Counted from the stretch's first letter, positions 43,995 through 53,616 are shown. The stretch is 64,000 bases of DNA from Mucilaginibacter sp. (GCA_030445275.1 JAUCSE010000008.1:1-64000); one strand, 5' to 3'. Numbers and translations: made by a program. Notes: generated by a model not told the origin, from the sequence alone.

Positions 43995-45632
43995 TTATAC
44001 TTCCTTCGCCAAAAACGGATACCTATAATCTTTCGGCGGATCAAAGGTCTCTTTGATGGTGCGGGGCGATACCCAGCGTAACAGGTTGATCATAGAACCA
44101 GCCTTATCATTAGTACCTGATCCGCGGGCGCCACCAAATGGTTGCTGACCCACTACGGCTCCGGTTGGTTTATCGTTAATGTAGAAATTTCCGGCTGCGT
44201 TGCGTAGGCGGTAAGTAGCCTCGGCAATAGCATACCTATCCTGCGATATAATAGAGCCCGTAAGCGCGTAGATAGATGTTTTATCTACAATGTTAAGCAC
44301 CTCATCAAACTTCGCGTCCTCGTACACATAAATGGTCAATACGGGGCCAAATAGCTCCTCGCACATGGTTACATAGTACGGATCATCAACTTTTAGCACG
44401 GTAGGCTCAATGAACCAGCCTTTGGTTTTGTCATAGTTACCACCGGCAACCAGCTCAACACCTTTATCAGCTTTGGCAGCATCAATATATTTGGCCAGTT
44501 TATCAAACGATACTTCGCTGATCACGGCATTAATAAAGTTCTCAAAATCTTCAACCGGACCTATTTTAAACGAGGTGATATCGCGCTGCATGTTAGCTTT
44601 TACCGCTGGCCATAACGATGCCGGGATGTAAGCCCTTGAAGCAGCCGAACATTTTTGTCCCTGGTATTCAAATGCGCCGCGAACAAGAGCTGTACTTACC
44701 ACATCGGCATCAGCGCTTGGGTGAGCCAATACAAAGTCTTTACCACCTGTTTCGCCCACAATGCGTGGGTAGGTTTTGTATTTATGGATATTGGTACCAA
44801 TAGTTTGCCAAATATTCTGGAACACCTTGGTTGATCCGGTAAAGTGGATACCTGCAAAATCAGGATGGTTAAATATAACCTCGCCGGCAACAGGACCATC
44901 AACATAGATCAGGTTGATTACGCCAGCAGGTACACCTGCTTCCTTAAACACCTCCATCAATACATTGGCGGCAAATATCTGGGTGTAGGCAGGTTTCCAA
45001 ACCACCACGTTGCCCATCATAGCGGCAGACGCCGGCAGGTTACCCGCGATAGCTGTAAAGTTAAATGGTGTTAAAGCGAATATGAATCCTTCCAGCGGAC
45101 GTTGCTCTACACGGTTCCAAACACCTTTGCCTGATACCGGGGGTTGTTGCTGGTAAATTTCAGTCATGTATTGCACGTTGAAGCGCAAAAAATCAATCAG
45201 TTCACAAGCCGCATCAATCTCGGCCTGGTAAGCATTTTTTGACTGACCCAGCATGGTTGCCGCGTTCACTTTAGCACGGTATGGACCGGCAAGCAGATCA
45301 GCAGCTTTTAAAAATATTGCGGCACGTTGCTCCCATGGTAAGTTTTCCCAGTTGGCCTTAGCAGCTAAAGCTGCATTAATGGCGGCGGTAACGTGCTTGG
45401 CATCACCTTCAGAAAAAGTGGCCAGTAAATGTTTATGATCATGCGGCGGACGGATCTCCAGCTTGGTGCTGGTACGTACTTCTTTGTCGCCGATGTACAT
45501 AGGTATATCCAGTTGATGAGCGCGGGCCTCATCAAGAGCAGCCTTGAGCGCTACACGTTCCAAACTGCGCGGGCCATAGTTTAAAACAGGCTCGTTTTGC
45601 GGTGGTGGAACATTAAAAAATCCTTTAAGCAT
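43995..45632 (-). CDS. pruA: L-glutamate gamma-semialdehyde dehydrogenase
   Basis: 545 residues, the usual size for the monofunctional enzyme. Oxidises glutamate semialdehyde (P5C) to glutamate with NAD, the last step of proline breakdown. Catalytic Cys in EYQGQKCSAASRAYIP, Glu in VGETGGKDFVLAHP, cofactor motif HFTGSTKVF and PQGGxRGSGTND-like QPFGGARGSGTNDKAGS. No proline dehydrogenase is adjacent. Confidence 0.94.
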   Translation of the reverse strand: MLKGFFNVPPPQNEPVLNYGPRSLERVALKAALDEARAHQLDIPMYIGDKEVRTSTKLEIRPPHDHKHLLATFSEGDAKHVTAAINAALAAKANWENLPWEQRAAIFLKAADLLAGPYRAKVNAATMLGQSKNAYQAEIDAACELIDFLRFNVQYMTEIYQQQPPVSGKGVWNRVEQRPLEGFIFALTPFNFTAIAGNLPASAAMMGNVVVWKPAYTQIFAANVLMEVFKEAGVPAGVINLIYVDGPVAGEVIFNHPDFAGIHFTGSTKVFQNIWQTIGTNIHKYKTYPRIVGETGGKDFVLAHPSADADVVSTALVRGAFEYQGQKCSAASRAYIPASLWPAVKANMQRDITSFKIGPVEDFENFINAVISEVSFDKLAKYIDAAKADKGVELVAGGNYDKTKGWFIEPTVLKVDDPYYVTMCEELFGPVLTIYVYEDAKFDEVLNIVDKTSIYALTGSIISQDRYAIAEATYRLRNAAGNFYINDKPTGAVVGQQPFGGARGSGTNDKAGSMINLLRWVSPRTIKETFDPPKDYRYPFLAKEV

Positions 45633-45653
45633 AGATGGTTATTTATGTTGCCG

Positions 45654-45661
45654 CAAAGATA
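45654..45661 (-). promoter_or_regulatory. -7 box of pruA
   Basis: Minus strand TATCTTTG, an exact fit, about 22 bases before the ATG. No clear -33 box. Confidence 0.45.
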
Positions 45662-46252
45662 GGAATTTTGCCGGGGATGGGGATTGAGGGAATGTCAAAA
45701 TGTGGGGTGGGTTTTGCATGGTGAATATGCATGTTGCAGACCCGCTCTTGGCCGCGGGAGGGCCAGTTACTTTTGTCTTGATCCAAAAGTAACCAAAAGA
45801 TCAAGACAGAAAAAAGCTTCCTCTCACAGGCAAAACACCCAGGCCCGCTTTTCTGTCAGGCCTTTACCCGCTTTTTGATTTGTAAATTGGCTCTTATTTA
45901 TTCTTATTCTGTTAATTCTAAAATTCAGAAAATTCTGATTCAGAAAATTGCAGCTCGCTTCGGGCGAAATCAGGCAGAACAAGCTGGCCTTGTGCTGCTG
46001 CAGGGGCATAGCAAATATTTGCTGAAGCGATGGTCTTGAGCGATCCGCCGGCTGGCGGAGGGGCAACTGTTTGCAGCCCGTGGTTCTGACTGATTTGCAG
46101 GGCAAAGGCCTTGTGCGGCAAAGAAGCCTAAAAAGAAAAAAGTGTTTTTGTTACTTTTGTCACGACATACGGCGAAGCCATCTTGAGTACCTTTAAAAAG
46201 CAAACAACAACGAAAAACGTAATAGCCACGCGGCAATGAGCAGTACCTACCA
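45662..46252. other. Gene-free region with repeat-type sequence
   Basis: Several overlapping short frames occur here, none with family matches, and their sequence is low quality. GTTACTTTTGTC occurs at 45766-45777 and again at 46150-46161, bounding a block of about 400 bases. The first copy is part of an interleaved inverted repeat (see below). Wording such as GCCTAAAAAGAAAAAAGTG near 46130 recalls dispersed repeats of Sphingobacteria, from memory and not searched. I see no gene. Confidence 0.45.
45766..45807. repeat. Interleaved inverted repeat (pseudoknot topology)
   Basis: Arms in order: A GTTACTTTTG (45766-45775), B GTCTTGATC (45775-45783), A' CAAAAGTAAC (45784-45793), spacer CAAAA, B' GATCAAGAC (45799-45807). 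A pairs with A' and B with B', in the A-B-A'-B' order of an H-type pseudoknot. All pairings are perfect. As DNA the two hairpins exclude each other; as RNA the loops are very short. Confidence 0.85.
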
Positions 46253-46666
46253 ATGATCTACATAGAACAAATACGCCCTGAACTTACCTGGCGCTTGCGG
46301 CAAAGGGTTTTATACCCCGAAAAAAAGCTACACGAAATGGAAATGGACGAGGATAATAACGGTCTTCACTTTGCCGCGTTTAAAGGCAATGATATTATTG
46401 GTGTAATATCATTATTTGCCGAAGGCGATGATTACCAGTTCCGCAAGTTCGCGGTTGATCATGGCGTGCAAAAAATGGGTATAGGCGGGCAGATGTTAAA
46501 TTATATCACCGATTTTGCCAAAACAAACGGCGCTAAAAGGTTGTGGTGCAATGCGCGGGTATCAGCCATGGGCTTTTACCTCAAGGCTGGTTTTGTACAA
46601 ACGGGACAACTGTTTAGTAAAAACGGTTTTGATTACGAAATACTTGAAAAAACTATCACTCCTTAA
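46253..46666 (+). CDS. GNAT family N-acetyltransferase
   Basis: 137 residues. One GNAT domain: IEQIRPELTWRLRQRVLYP, then FRKFAVDHGVQKMGIGGQML (acetyl-CoA pyrophosphate loop), GAKRLWCNARVSAMGFYLKAGF. Target unknown. Its stop overlaps by 11 bases the end of the convergent lipoprotein gene. Confidence 0.88.
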   Translation: MIYIEQIRPELTWRLRQRVLYPEKKLHEMEMDEDNNGLHFAAFKGNDIIGVISLFAEGDDYQFRKFAVDHGVQKMGIGGQMLNYITDFAKTNGAKRLWCNARVSAMGFYLKAGFVQTGQLFSKNGFDYEILEKTITP

Positions 46667-47522
46667 TTAATGCTGCTATAAGTACGGTAGCATAATCGTT
46701 CTGCTGTTTTTGATTTGATAATTTGGCCAGGGTAAGCGCTTCTTCAATATCGTTCTGCGCCTCATAAACCACAGCCATATTATAAGCCGCCCTGCTGGCA
46801 AGCTTAGCATCCGCACCATCAATCAGCGGGTTTAATATTTTATAGGCCCTGTCAAATCGGCCTGCCAATATTTGCTGTACACCCGCCTGTAATACATCAC
46901 TCTGGTTATAAAGCGGCCGATAGTTGGTTATGGTGTATGGTAAATAGTCTTTAAGCGCATCTAATGCCGCGCTACGTGCCGCTTCATTAATGGAGAATGC
47001 AAATCTATTATCTTCGGGTTCAACAGCCGTTCCCTTCAGTTTCTTAAAGTAAATGCCATTACTTTCGTACAAAGTAAAAGTAACCCTTGCCTTGGCGCTA
47101 TAATAAGCTACCTGGGCATTACCATCATATTGTACATTATCAAGCACCACACCGGCGTTAAAATCATCAAGCGTTAAAATATAACTAACCTTGTGTGCAG
47201 CGGCAAGATGTTTTACGGAATCAGTATTGGCAGCAAATGACACCGAATCTATCAGACTGGTCACTTTAATACCGGGCAGCATTTTTAATTCTTTTTCGGC
47301 CCCTTTAACAGCATTGTAGGCAGCTGCTTTAAGGGCGATTATCTTTCTTTTACTGATTCTGGTTGAATCAAAAGTAAGTCTGTTAACTACCAGGATGGTG
47401 GCAGTATCAGGATGAAAAACCAATTTAGGGGCATAATCAACAGGTACGGTTGCATACTGAACAACATTACATGAGGTTAAACCCAAAACAAATAATATAC
47501 AAATGAGCTTGAATAGTTTCAC
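46656..47522 (-). CDS. DUF6340-like lipoprotein
   Basis: 288 residues from a GTG start at 47522, chosen because VKLFKLICILFVLGLTSC is a clean lipoprotein signal with lipobox LTSC; a longer ATG frame (to 47621) would add 33 non-signal residues. The mature part starts NVVQYATVPVDYAPKLVF and has LVVNRLTFD, ALKAAAYNAVKGAEKEL and a TPR-like C-terminus (AAYNMAVVYEAQNDIEEALTLAKLS). Predicted to be anchored to the outer membrane. Function unknown; the DUF6340 assignment is from memory of that family's start. Confidence 0.72.
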   Translation of the reverse strand: MKLFKLICILFVLGLTSCNVVQYATVPVDYAPKLVFHPDTATILVVNRLTFDSTRISKRKIIALKAAAYNAVKGAEKELKMLPGIKVTSLIDSVSFAANTDSVKHLAAAHKVSYILTLDDFNAGVVLDNVQYDGNAQVAYYSAKARVTFTLYESNGIYFKKLKGTAVEPEDNRFAFSINEAARSAALDALKDYLPYTITNYRPLYNQSDVLQAGVQQILAGRFDRAYKILNPLIDGADAKLASRAAYNMAVVYEAQNDIEEALTLAKLSNQKQQNDYATVLIAALIKE

Positions 47523-47762
47523 GGCAGCGGAGTAAATTATAGATGATGTAAAATTAAGAAACAACAATGAATTTGAAATGAATATTAATGTGACAGTAAT
47601 GTAAAACTTACAGTTAATCACAACTAATTAATCAAGCGGGCTAAATTTTACATATTTGAAAAAAAAACGCTAATGTTGTAACATTAGTATTAAATTAATA
47701 ATAAAACTGCGTTTTTGTTTCCAATATGACAGGTTGTTTTATAGATTTACCACCAGCTTTGT

Positions 47763-47770
47763 TATATTTG
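47763..47770 (+). promoter_or_regulatory. -7 box of the M42 peptidase gene
   Basis: TATATTTG, exact fit, 30 bases before the ATG. A TTG lies 26 bases upstream, further than usual. Confidence 0.45.
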
Positions 47771-47800
47771 CTATATTACATATTCATAATTTGCTAAAAA

Positions 47801-48916
47801 ATGGCTAAAAAAAAATCTGATGCCTCACCGCATATTTCTGTGGTAAACAAAAAGTCACTATCATTTTTTGAAAAATATATCAACAACCCCTCACCTACCG
47901 GGTTTGAGTGGAAAGGCCAGGAGTTATGGCTCGACTATATAAAACCGTACATCGACGAACATTATGTAGATAATTATGGCACCGCGGTTGGTATCATCAA
48001 TCCAAAAGCCGAGTATAAAGTAGTTATTGAAGCACATGCCGATGAAATATCATGGTTTGTAAATTACATTACCAGCGATGGCTTAATCTACGTGATACGC
48101 AACGGTGGTTCAGACCATCAGATAGCCCCGTCAAAAAGGGTAAACATACATACCGATAAGGGTATTGTTAAAGCTGTTTTTGGCTGGCCCGCCATTCACA
48201 CCCGCTCAGCCGGTGATAAGGAAGAAGCGCCTACCTTAAAGAATATCTTTTTAGATTGCGGCTGTACCTCAAAAGAAGAAGTTGAAAAATTAGGCATCCA
48301 CGTAGGTTGTGTTATTACCTATGAGGATGAATTTATGGTGCTGAACGATCGCTATTATGTTGGCCGTGCGCTGGATAACCGCGCAGGTGGCTTCATGATT
48401 GCTGAGGTTGCCCGTTTACTTAAAGAAAACAAGGTAAAACTGCCGTTTGGCTTATATATAGTTAATGCGGTACAGGAAGAAATAGGTTTACGTGGCGCCG
48501 AAATGATAGCCCACAAAATAAAACCTAATGTAGCCATTGTAACCGATGTTACCCATGATACACAAACGCCAATGATCAATAAGATAACCCAGGGCGATCT
48601 GGCCTGTGGTAAGGGTCCTGTGGTATCCTACGCCCCGGCTGTTCAAAATAACCTGAACAAATTATTGATCGAAGCAGCACAAAAGGCTGATATCCCTTTT
48701 CAGCGCCAGGCATCGTCCCGGTCAACCGGCACAGATACCGATGCCTTTGCTTATTCAAACGATGGTGTGCCATCGGCTCTTATTTCGTTGCCACTAAGGT
48801 ATATGCATACCACTGTTGAAATGATACATAAAGAAGATGTTGACAATGTAATACGCCTTATTTATCAGGCGCTGCTGGCTATTAAAAACGGGCAGGATTT
48901 CAGGTACATCAAATAA
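47801..48916 (+). CDS. M42 family metallopeptidase
   Basis: 371 residues. Zinc or cobalt aminopeptidase of the glutamyl/tetrahedral (TET) type, cytosolic. SPTGFEWKG, EAHADEISWFV, DNRAGGFM, VQEEIGLRGAEM and STGTDTDAFAYSNDGVP correspond to metal and catalytic segments. Trims peptides at their N-terminus. The start leaves a lysine-rich MAKKKSDASPH. Confidence 0.93.
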   Translation: MAKKKSDASPHISVVNKKSLSFFEKYINNPSPTGFEWKGQELWLDYIKPYIDEHYVDNYGTAVGIINPKAEYKVVIEAHADEISWFVNYITSDGLIYVIRNGGSDHQIAPSKRVNIHTDKGIVKAVFGWPAIHTRSAGDKEEAPTLKNIFLDCGCTSKEEVEKLGIHVGCVITYEDEFMVLNDRYYVGRALDNRAGGFMIAEVARLLKENKVKLPFGLYIVNAVQEEIGLRGAEMIAHKIKPNVAIVTDVTHDTQTPMINKITQGDLACGKGPVVSYAPAVQNNLNKLLIEAAQKADIPFQRQASSRSTGTDTDAFAYSNDGVPSALISLPLRYMHTTVEMIHKEDVDNVIRLIYQALLAIKNGQDFRYIK

Positions 48917-49011
48917 TTTATACCATCATTAAAACAATTTTGGCTTTAGAGCATTCACTATAAAAATTTATGTAAAAGCATTTAGTTATTTTAAATACCC
49001 CACACATCTCT

Positions 49012-49914
49012 ATGAAACCAACACTATTAATTTTGGCCGCAGGAATGGCCAGCCGCTATGGCAGCATGAAACAGGTTGATGGCTTTGGGCCCAACGGTGA
49101 AACCATTATTGACTACTCTATTTATGATGCTATTAAAGCAGGATTTGGTAAAGTAAGCTTCATTATTCGCGAAGAGTTTGCAGATAATTTTAAAGCTATT
49201 TTTGAGCCCAAACTTAAAGGACGCATAGAAACAGACTACGTTTTTCAAAGTTTTGACCTTACTCCATTTGGTATTGACAAAACCATTGAGCGTGCTAAAC
49301 CATGGGGTACTGCGCATGCCGTGCTTGCCGCACGCAACCAGGTAAACGAGCCATTTTGCGTTATCAATGCTGATGACTTTTATGGCTATGACTCCTTTGA
49401 AAAAATGGCTAAATTTTTAACTACCGAAGTAGCTGATGATACCTACTCATTAGTAGGTTACCAGATTGACAGGACTTTGTCTGATTATGGTTCGGTATCA
49501 CGGGGTGTTTGTAAGGTTGATGACAATGGCAACATGGTTGAAATTAACGAACGTACCGAGGTTTACTTTAAAGAAGGAGGCAGCGTTGCTTATAAAGATG
49601 CTACCGGCGAACATGCATTACCTAATACTACTCGTGTATCCATGAATTTCTGGGGTTTTACACCTGCCGTGTTTAAACAAAGCGAAGACATGTTCAGGAA
49701 ATTTGTTGACGCTAATGAAAACAATCCAAAATCAGAATTTTTTATTCCATTAGTGGCAGACGAACTGATCAAAACAAAAACAGCAGCTTTTAAAGTTATC
49801 CCTACCGGATCAAAATGGTTTGGTGTAACTTATAAGGAAGATAAACCCATTGTACAAAAAAGCATTTCAGAACTGGTAGCCAATGGCACCTACCCGTCAA
49901 AACTTTGGGAGTAA
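49012..49914 (+). CDS. Nucleotidyltransferase family protein (sugar-phosphate type)
   Basis: 300 residues. LLILAAGMASRYGSMKQVDGFGPNGETIIDYSIYDA is the nucleotide-binding signature of the NTP_transferase family; INADDFYGYD holds the metal-binding Asp residues. Such enzymes join a sugar-1-phosphate to a nucleotide. The unusual GPNGE and lack of a left-handed helix domain keep the sugar open. Closed by a terminator 21 bases on. Confidence 0.9.
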   Translation: MKPTLLILAAGMASRYGSMKQVDGFGPNGETIIDYSIYDAIKAGFGKVSFIIREEFADNFKAIFEPKLKGRIETDYVFQSFDLTPFGIDKTIERAKPWGTAHAVLAARNQVNEPFCVINADDFYGYDSFEKMAKFLTTEVADDTYSLVGYQIDRTLSDYGSVSRGVCKVDDNGNMVEINERTEVYFKEGGSVAYKDATGEHALPNTTRVSMNFWGFTPAVFKQSEDMFRKFVDANENNPKSEFFIPLVADELIKTKTAAFKVIPTGSKWFGVTYKEDKPIVQKSISELVANGTYPSKLWE

Positions 49915-49933
49915 GCTAGTCCTTTATCATATT

Positions 49934-49961
49934 AAAAATCCCGCCTTGTGCGGGATTTTTT
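49934..49961 (+). terminator. Terminator after the nucleotidyltransferase
   Basis: AAAAATCCCGC, loop CTTGT, GCGGGATTTTTT. Confidence 0.88.
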
Positions 49962-49974
49962 GTTCCCCCACACA

Positions 49975-50085
49975 CGTCATTGCGAGGTATGAAGCAATCT
50001 CTACGAAAGCAGGTCAATTATTTAAGTATAAACTTTTCTGTTTACTCTGTACAGTATAGAGATTGCTTCGTACCTCGCAATGACG
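49975..50085. repeat. Dispersed TCATTGCGAG palindrome, copy G
   Basis: CGTCATTGCGAGGTATGAAG, AGCAATCTCT and AGAGATTGCTTCGTACCTCG, CAATGACG form nearly perfect 28-bp arms around a 55-base centre. Confidence 0.88.
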
Positions 50086-50102
50086 ACCTATATATGCACA
50101 AG

Positions 50103-50134
50103 AAAGCCCGGTTCAGTTTCCTGACCGGGCTTTT
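50103..50134 (-). terminator. Terminator of dnaK
   Basis: AAAGCCCGGTTCAG, loop TTTC, CTGACCGGGCTTT; T-run on both strands, 20 bases after the dnaK stop on the minus strand. Confidence 0.82.
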
Positions 50135-50153
50135 ATTATGATTCGAACTAATT

Positions 50154-52070
50154 TTATTTAGTATCGTCTTTTACTTCTTCAAAGTCAACATCTGTTACGG
50201 TGTCACCTTGATCCTGCGGACCTGCACCCGGAGCACCTTCGGCACCTGGCTGACCCTGACCTGCTTCGGCAGAAGCTTTGTACATCTCTTCAGATGCGGT
50301 AGCCCATGCTGCGTTCAGTTCAGTTTGAGCAGTTTCAATTTCGGCTAAGTTTTTAGATGCATAAGCTTCTTTTAACTTTTTCAGACCATCTTCGATAGGT
50401 CTTTTTTTGTCAGCCGAAATTTTGTCGCCATACTCTTTCAGTTGTTTCTCAGTCGAGAAGATCAGGGCATCAGCAGCATTCAATTTTTCAACTTCTTCTT
50501 TTGCTTTTTGATCAGCGTCAGCATTTGCTTCGGCTTCGTCCTTCATCTTTTTGATCTCGGCATCAGTTAAACCTGATGAAGCTTCGATACGGATCTTTTG
50601 CTCTTTACCGGTTGCTTTATCTTTAGCAGATACGTGCAATATACCGTTGGCATCAATATCAAAGGTTACTTCAACCTGAGGCACACCGCGAGGTGCCGGT
50701 GGAATACCATCCAGGTGGAAACGGCCTATAGTACGGTTACCCGCAGCCATTGGGCGCTCACCTTGTAATATATGGATCTCAACAGATGGCTGGCTATCAG
50801 ACGCAGTTGAGAACGTTTCTGATTTTTTAGTTGGGATAGTTGTGTTTGATTCTATCAATTTGGTCATTACGCCACCCATGGTTTCAATACCTAATGAAAG
50901 CGGGGTAACATCTAACAACAACACATCTTTAACCTCACCGGTTAATACACCACCTTGTATAGCAGCACCTATGGCAACAACCTCATCAGGGTTAACACCT
51001 TTTGAAGGAGCTTTACCAAAGAATTTTTCAACCGCTTCCTGTATAGCAGGGATACGGGTTGAACCACCTACCAGGATAACTTCGTCAATATCAGAAGTGC
51101 TTAAACCTGCATTTTTCAATGCTGATTTACAAGGGTCAATAGTACGTTTGATCAGGCTATCAGCCAATTGCTCAAATTTAGCACGGGTTAAAGTTTTAAC
51201 CAAGTGCTTTGGCATACCATCAACCGCAGTAACGTATGGTAAGTTAATTTCAGTTTGTGCTGAGCTTGATAATTCAATTTTAGCCTTCTCTGCAGATTCT
51301 TTTAAACGCTGCAAAGCCATTGGATCTTTACGCAGATCAATACCTTCGTCACTTTTAAATTCATCAGCTAACCAGTCAATAATTACCTGGTCAAAGTCGT
51401 CACCACCTAAGTGTGTATCACCATCAGTTGATTTTACTTCAAAAACGCCGTCGCCTAATTCAAGGATTGATACGTCATGAGTACCACCACCGCAGTCAAA
51501 CACAGCAATTTTCATATCCTTGTGTGCTTTATCAAAGCCATAAGCCAAGGCAGCAGCAGTAGGTTCGTTAATGATACGGCGTACTTTTAAACCAGCAATT
51601 TCACCGGCTTCTTTAGTAGCCTGACGTTGTGCATCGTTAAAATAAGCAGGTACAGTGATAACAGCTTCAGTAACTTCAGTTCCTAAAAAGTCTTCGGCAG
51701 TTTTCTTCATTTTCTGAAGTATCATTGCTGAGATCTCTTGTGGAGTGTATTTACGGTCGCCAATTTCAACGCGTGGTGTGTTATTATCACCTTTTACCAC
51801 TTTGTAAGGTACACGCCCAGCTTCACTCGTAACTTCGTTAAACTGGTTACCCATAAAGCGTTTAATTGACGAAATGGTTTTTGTAGGGTTAGTGATAGCC
51901 TGACGTTTTGCAGGATCGCCAACTTTACGTTCGCCATTATCAATAAAAGCTACTACGGACGGCGTAGTACGTTTGCCCTCGCTGTTTGCTATAACTACAG
52001 GCTCATTACCTTCCATTACAGCTACGCAGGAGTTTGTTGTTCCTAAGTCGATTCCAATTATTTTAGACAT
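50154..52070 (-). CDS. dnaK: Molecular chaperone DnaK (Hsp70)
   Basis: 638 residues. ATP-dependent chaperone. [32 protein letters not shown] and [13 protein letters not shown] are Hsp70 signatures. The substrate-binding part follows and the tail is Gly/Gln/Ala-rich ([19 protein letters not shown]) ending [14 protein letters not shown], the normal EEVKD end. No grpE or dnaJ is adjacent. A sigma54-like promoter stands upstream. Confidence 0.98.
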   Translation of the reverse strand: MSKIIGIDLGTTNSCVAVMEGNEPVVIANSEGKRTTPSVVAFIDNGERKVGDPAKRQAITNPTKTISSIKRFMGNQFNEVTSEAGRVPYKVVKGDNNTPRVEIGDRKYTPQEISAMILQKMKKTAEDFLGTEVTEAVITVPAYFNDAQRQATKEAGEIAGLKVRRIINEPTAAALAYGFDKAHKDMKIAVFDCGGGTHDVSILELGDGVFEVKSTDGDTHLGGDDFDQVIIDWLADEFKSDEGIDLRKDPMALQRLKESAEKAKIELSSSAQTEINLPYVTAVDGMPKHLVKTLTRAKFEQLADSLIKRTIDPCKSALKNAGLSTSDIDEVILVGGSTRIPAIQEAVEKFFGKAPSKGVNPDEVVAIGAAIQGGVLTGEVKDVLLLDVTPLSLGIETMGGVMTKLIESNTTIPTKKSETFSTASDSQPSVEIHILQGERPMAAGNRTIGRFHLDGIPPAPRGVPQVEVTFDIDANGILHVSAKDKATGKEQKIRIEASSGLTDAEIKKMKDEAEANADADQKAKEEVEKLNAADALIFSTEKQLKEYGDKISADKKRPIEDGLKKLKEAYASKNLAEIETAQTELNAAWATASEEMYKASAEAGQGQPGAEGAPGAGPQDQGDTVTDVDFEEVKDDTK

Positions 52071-52113
52071 ATGATTGTTTTACTTGATTTAATATTTTAC
52101 TAACTACAGCTAT

Positions 52114-52132
52114 TTATCAACGTTTGTGCCAA
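52114..52132 (-). promoter_or_regulatory. Sigma54-like -24/-12 promoter of dnaK
   Basis: Minus strand TTGGCACAAACGTTGATAA: GG, ten bases, then GA where the consensus is GC (TGGCAC-N5-TTGC). It is about 44 bases upstream of the ATG. TGCCAA and TTGGCA (52127-52145) also form an inverted repeat over its -24 part. No CIRCE operator was found. Confidence 0.5.
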
Positions 52133-52230
52133 TATGCTTTTGGCAGCATATATGGTCAGGATGTCAAATATTGCGTCAGAAATGCTATTTAACGTGGTGA
52201 CAGGTTGGCAGAAAATTTCGGTCAGTAATA

Positions 52231-52290
52231 ATTTTGTCTGAACCGGGATTCGGGGGATTTTAGGATTACCAGAATTTTTATTATTGTAAT
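52231..52290. repeat. Possible dispersed repeat near dnaK
   Basis: GTCTGAACCGGGATTCGG and GGATTTTAGGATTACC resemble a wording I recall from between Bacteroidetes genes. No copy elsewhere in the window, so this rests on memory. Confidence 0.3.
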
Positions 52291-52370
52291 ACTTCTCCTC
52301 TGGTGCAACTCTTGTGCTCTGGTTTGTGGGTAATGGCTGACTTGTGTATACACCAAAGCTTGAGTTAATT

Positions 52371-52691
52371 TTACATATATAAAACTGCCAATGTTTGAAC
52401 TATAATAAGTAAGCCAAACCACAAATAAAATTTATACTCTTCTTTACGAAAGGCAGCATTTATAATAATTACCAAAAGAAACATTCCCCCTACAATAAAT
52501 AAAAAAAACGTCCCATATCCAATACCTTCCCCTCCAACAATGATGCTACTACTTTCATAGGGTTTTAAATGTTTAAGCCTTTCATGAAATTGTAATTTCA
52601 AACTTGCCAATTCAAAACAAAGCCAACCATACAATATATAGCCAATAACAGATATAGGATGTTTCTTAAAAAATTGAAAGACTCTTTTCAT
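52371..52691 (-). CDS. Hypothetical membrane protein (106 aa)
   Basis: 106 residues with three hydrophobic segments (about 12-30, 60-78, 85-105) and a basic N-terminus MKRVFQFFKKHP. Between the first two is a soluble loop (KLQFHERLKHLKPYESS). No family recognised. Alone between dnaK and rplQ on the minus strand. The 300 bases below it down to dnaK hold no gene; a frame at 52222-52422 overlaps its end and lacks support. Confidence 0.6.
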   Translation of the reverse strand: MKRVFQFFKKHPISVIGYILYGWLCFELASLKLQFHERLKHLKPYESSSIIVGGEGIGYGTFFLFIVGGMFLLVIIINAAFRKEEYKFYLWFGLLIIVQTLAVLYM

Positions 52692-52875
52692 GATTCGGTA
52701 TTAGTTAATACAGCTCCTTAAGAAAAGTAACCCTTTAAGTCGATGCTACTATTTACGACACGCATGTCAAAATCGCGGTAATCGCTTAACGGCGAAGCTC
52801 TCTTGAACACCAATAAAAAATTAATTCGTGAAAAATTCCACTGATCAAGGTTCAGACAAAAATACTACAAAACCA

Positions 52876-52910
52876 AAAAGCGCCCTATTCAAAATGAACA
52901 GGGCGCTTTT
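52876..52910 (-). terminator. Terminator of the ribosomal protein cluster (after rplQ)
   Basis: AAAAGCGCCCT, 13-base loop, AGGGCGCTTTT, 20 bases after the rplQ stop; the minus strand runs into TTTTTGG. Confidence 0.85.
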
Positions 52911-52929
52911 CTTATTAAGGGATTTAAAA

Positions 52930-53526
52930 TTACTCTCCTTTTTCAGCGTTTTCTTCTGCTTCTGGAGTTGCAGGAGCTTCAGCAGCTGGAGTTTCAGTGG
53001 CTTCAGCAACTGGTGCTGCTTTAACTTCTTCTTCAACAACTTTTGCTTCTTCAACAGGAGCCGCAGCTTCTTTAGTAGCTGGTGCCGCTGTTTTTGCTTT
53101 TGCTGTAGAACCACCACGACGACGGGTTGATTTTTTAGCTGCTGCTGCAGTATCAACACCGTAAACAGTGTTATAGTCAACCAACTCAATGATTGCCATT
53201 TCGGCGTTATCACCTAAACGGTTCTCTAATTTAACGATACGAGTGTAGCCACCTGGACGGGTTGCTATTTTCTCAGCAATTTCACGGAACAGGATAGTTA
53301 CTGCGTCTTTGTCTTGCAGGTAACTAAATACTGTACGACGCGAGTGCGTAGTATCATCTTTTGATTTGGTTAATAAAGGCTCAACATATCCGCGCAAAAC
53401 TTTCGCTTTTGCTAATGTTGTAGTGATGCGCTTGTGTAAAATAAGCGAAGTTGCCATGTTAGCCAGCATCGCTTTGCGGTGGCTGGTAGTACGGCCTAAG
53501 TGATTGTTTTTTTTTCCGTGTCTCAT
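52930..53526 (-). CDS. rplQ: 50S ribosomal protein L17 with long C-terminal tail
   Basis: 198 residues. Core L17 (1-120): [50 protein letters not shown]. The tail of about 70 residues is Ala/Glu/Val-rich after a [10 protein letters not shown] linker and is unlike the E. coli protein (127). Long L17 tails are known in Bacteroidetes; purpose unknown. Last gene of the cluster, separated from rpoA by a terminator-like stem. Confidence 0.96.
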   Translation of the reverse strand: MRHGKKNNHLGRTTSHRKAMLANMATSLILHKRITTTLAKAKVLRGYVEPLLTKSKDDTTHSRRTVFSYLQDKDAVTILFREIAEKIATRPGGYTRIVKLENRLGDNAEMAIIELVDYNTVYGVDTAAAAKKSTRRRGGSTAKAKTAAPATKEAAAPVEEAKVVEEEVKAAPVAEATETPAAEAPATPEAEENAEKGE

Positions 53527-53616
53527 TGTTATTAAATTATTTCACGTGCATACCGTCTGGCGATTAACTCAAGCCTTCGGAATTATGCTTTCGCTTAATT
53601 ATTATTATTCTATAAA

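Noticed and set aside
45824..46236. Three overlapping minus-strand frames of 67-93 residues
   Set aside because: They lie in a repeat-type region, in conflicting frames, with no recognisable domain.
50842..51480. 212-residue open frame on the plus strand opposite dnaK
   Set aside because: Antisense to a highly conserved gene; no motifs and unlikely composition.
52071..52370. CIRCE (HrcA) operator before dnaK
   Set aside because: No TTAGCACTC-N9-GAGTGCTAA was found; only the sigma54-like motif is present.
52222..52422. 66-residue minus-strand frame
   Set aside because: It overlaps the membrane protein at 52371 and has no family sequence or start signals.
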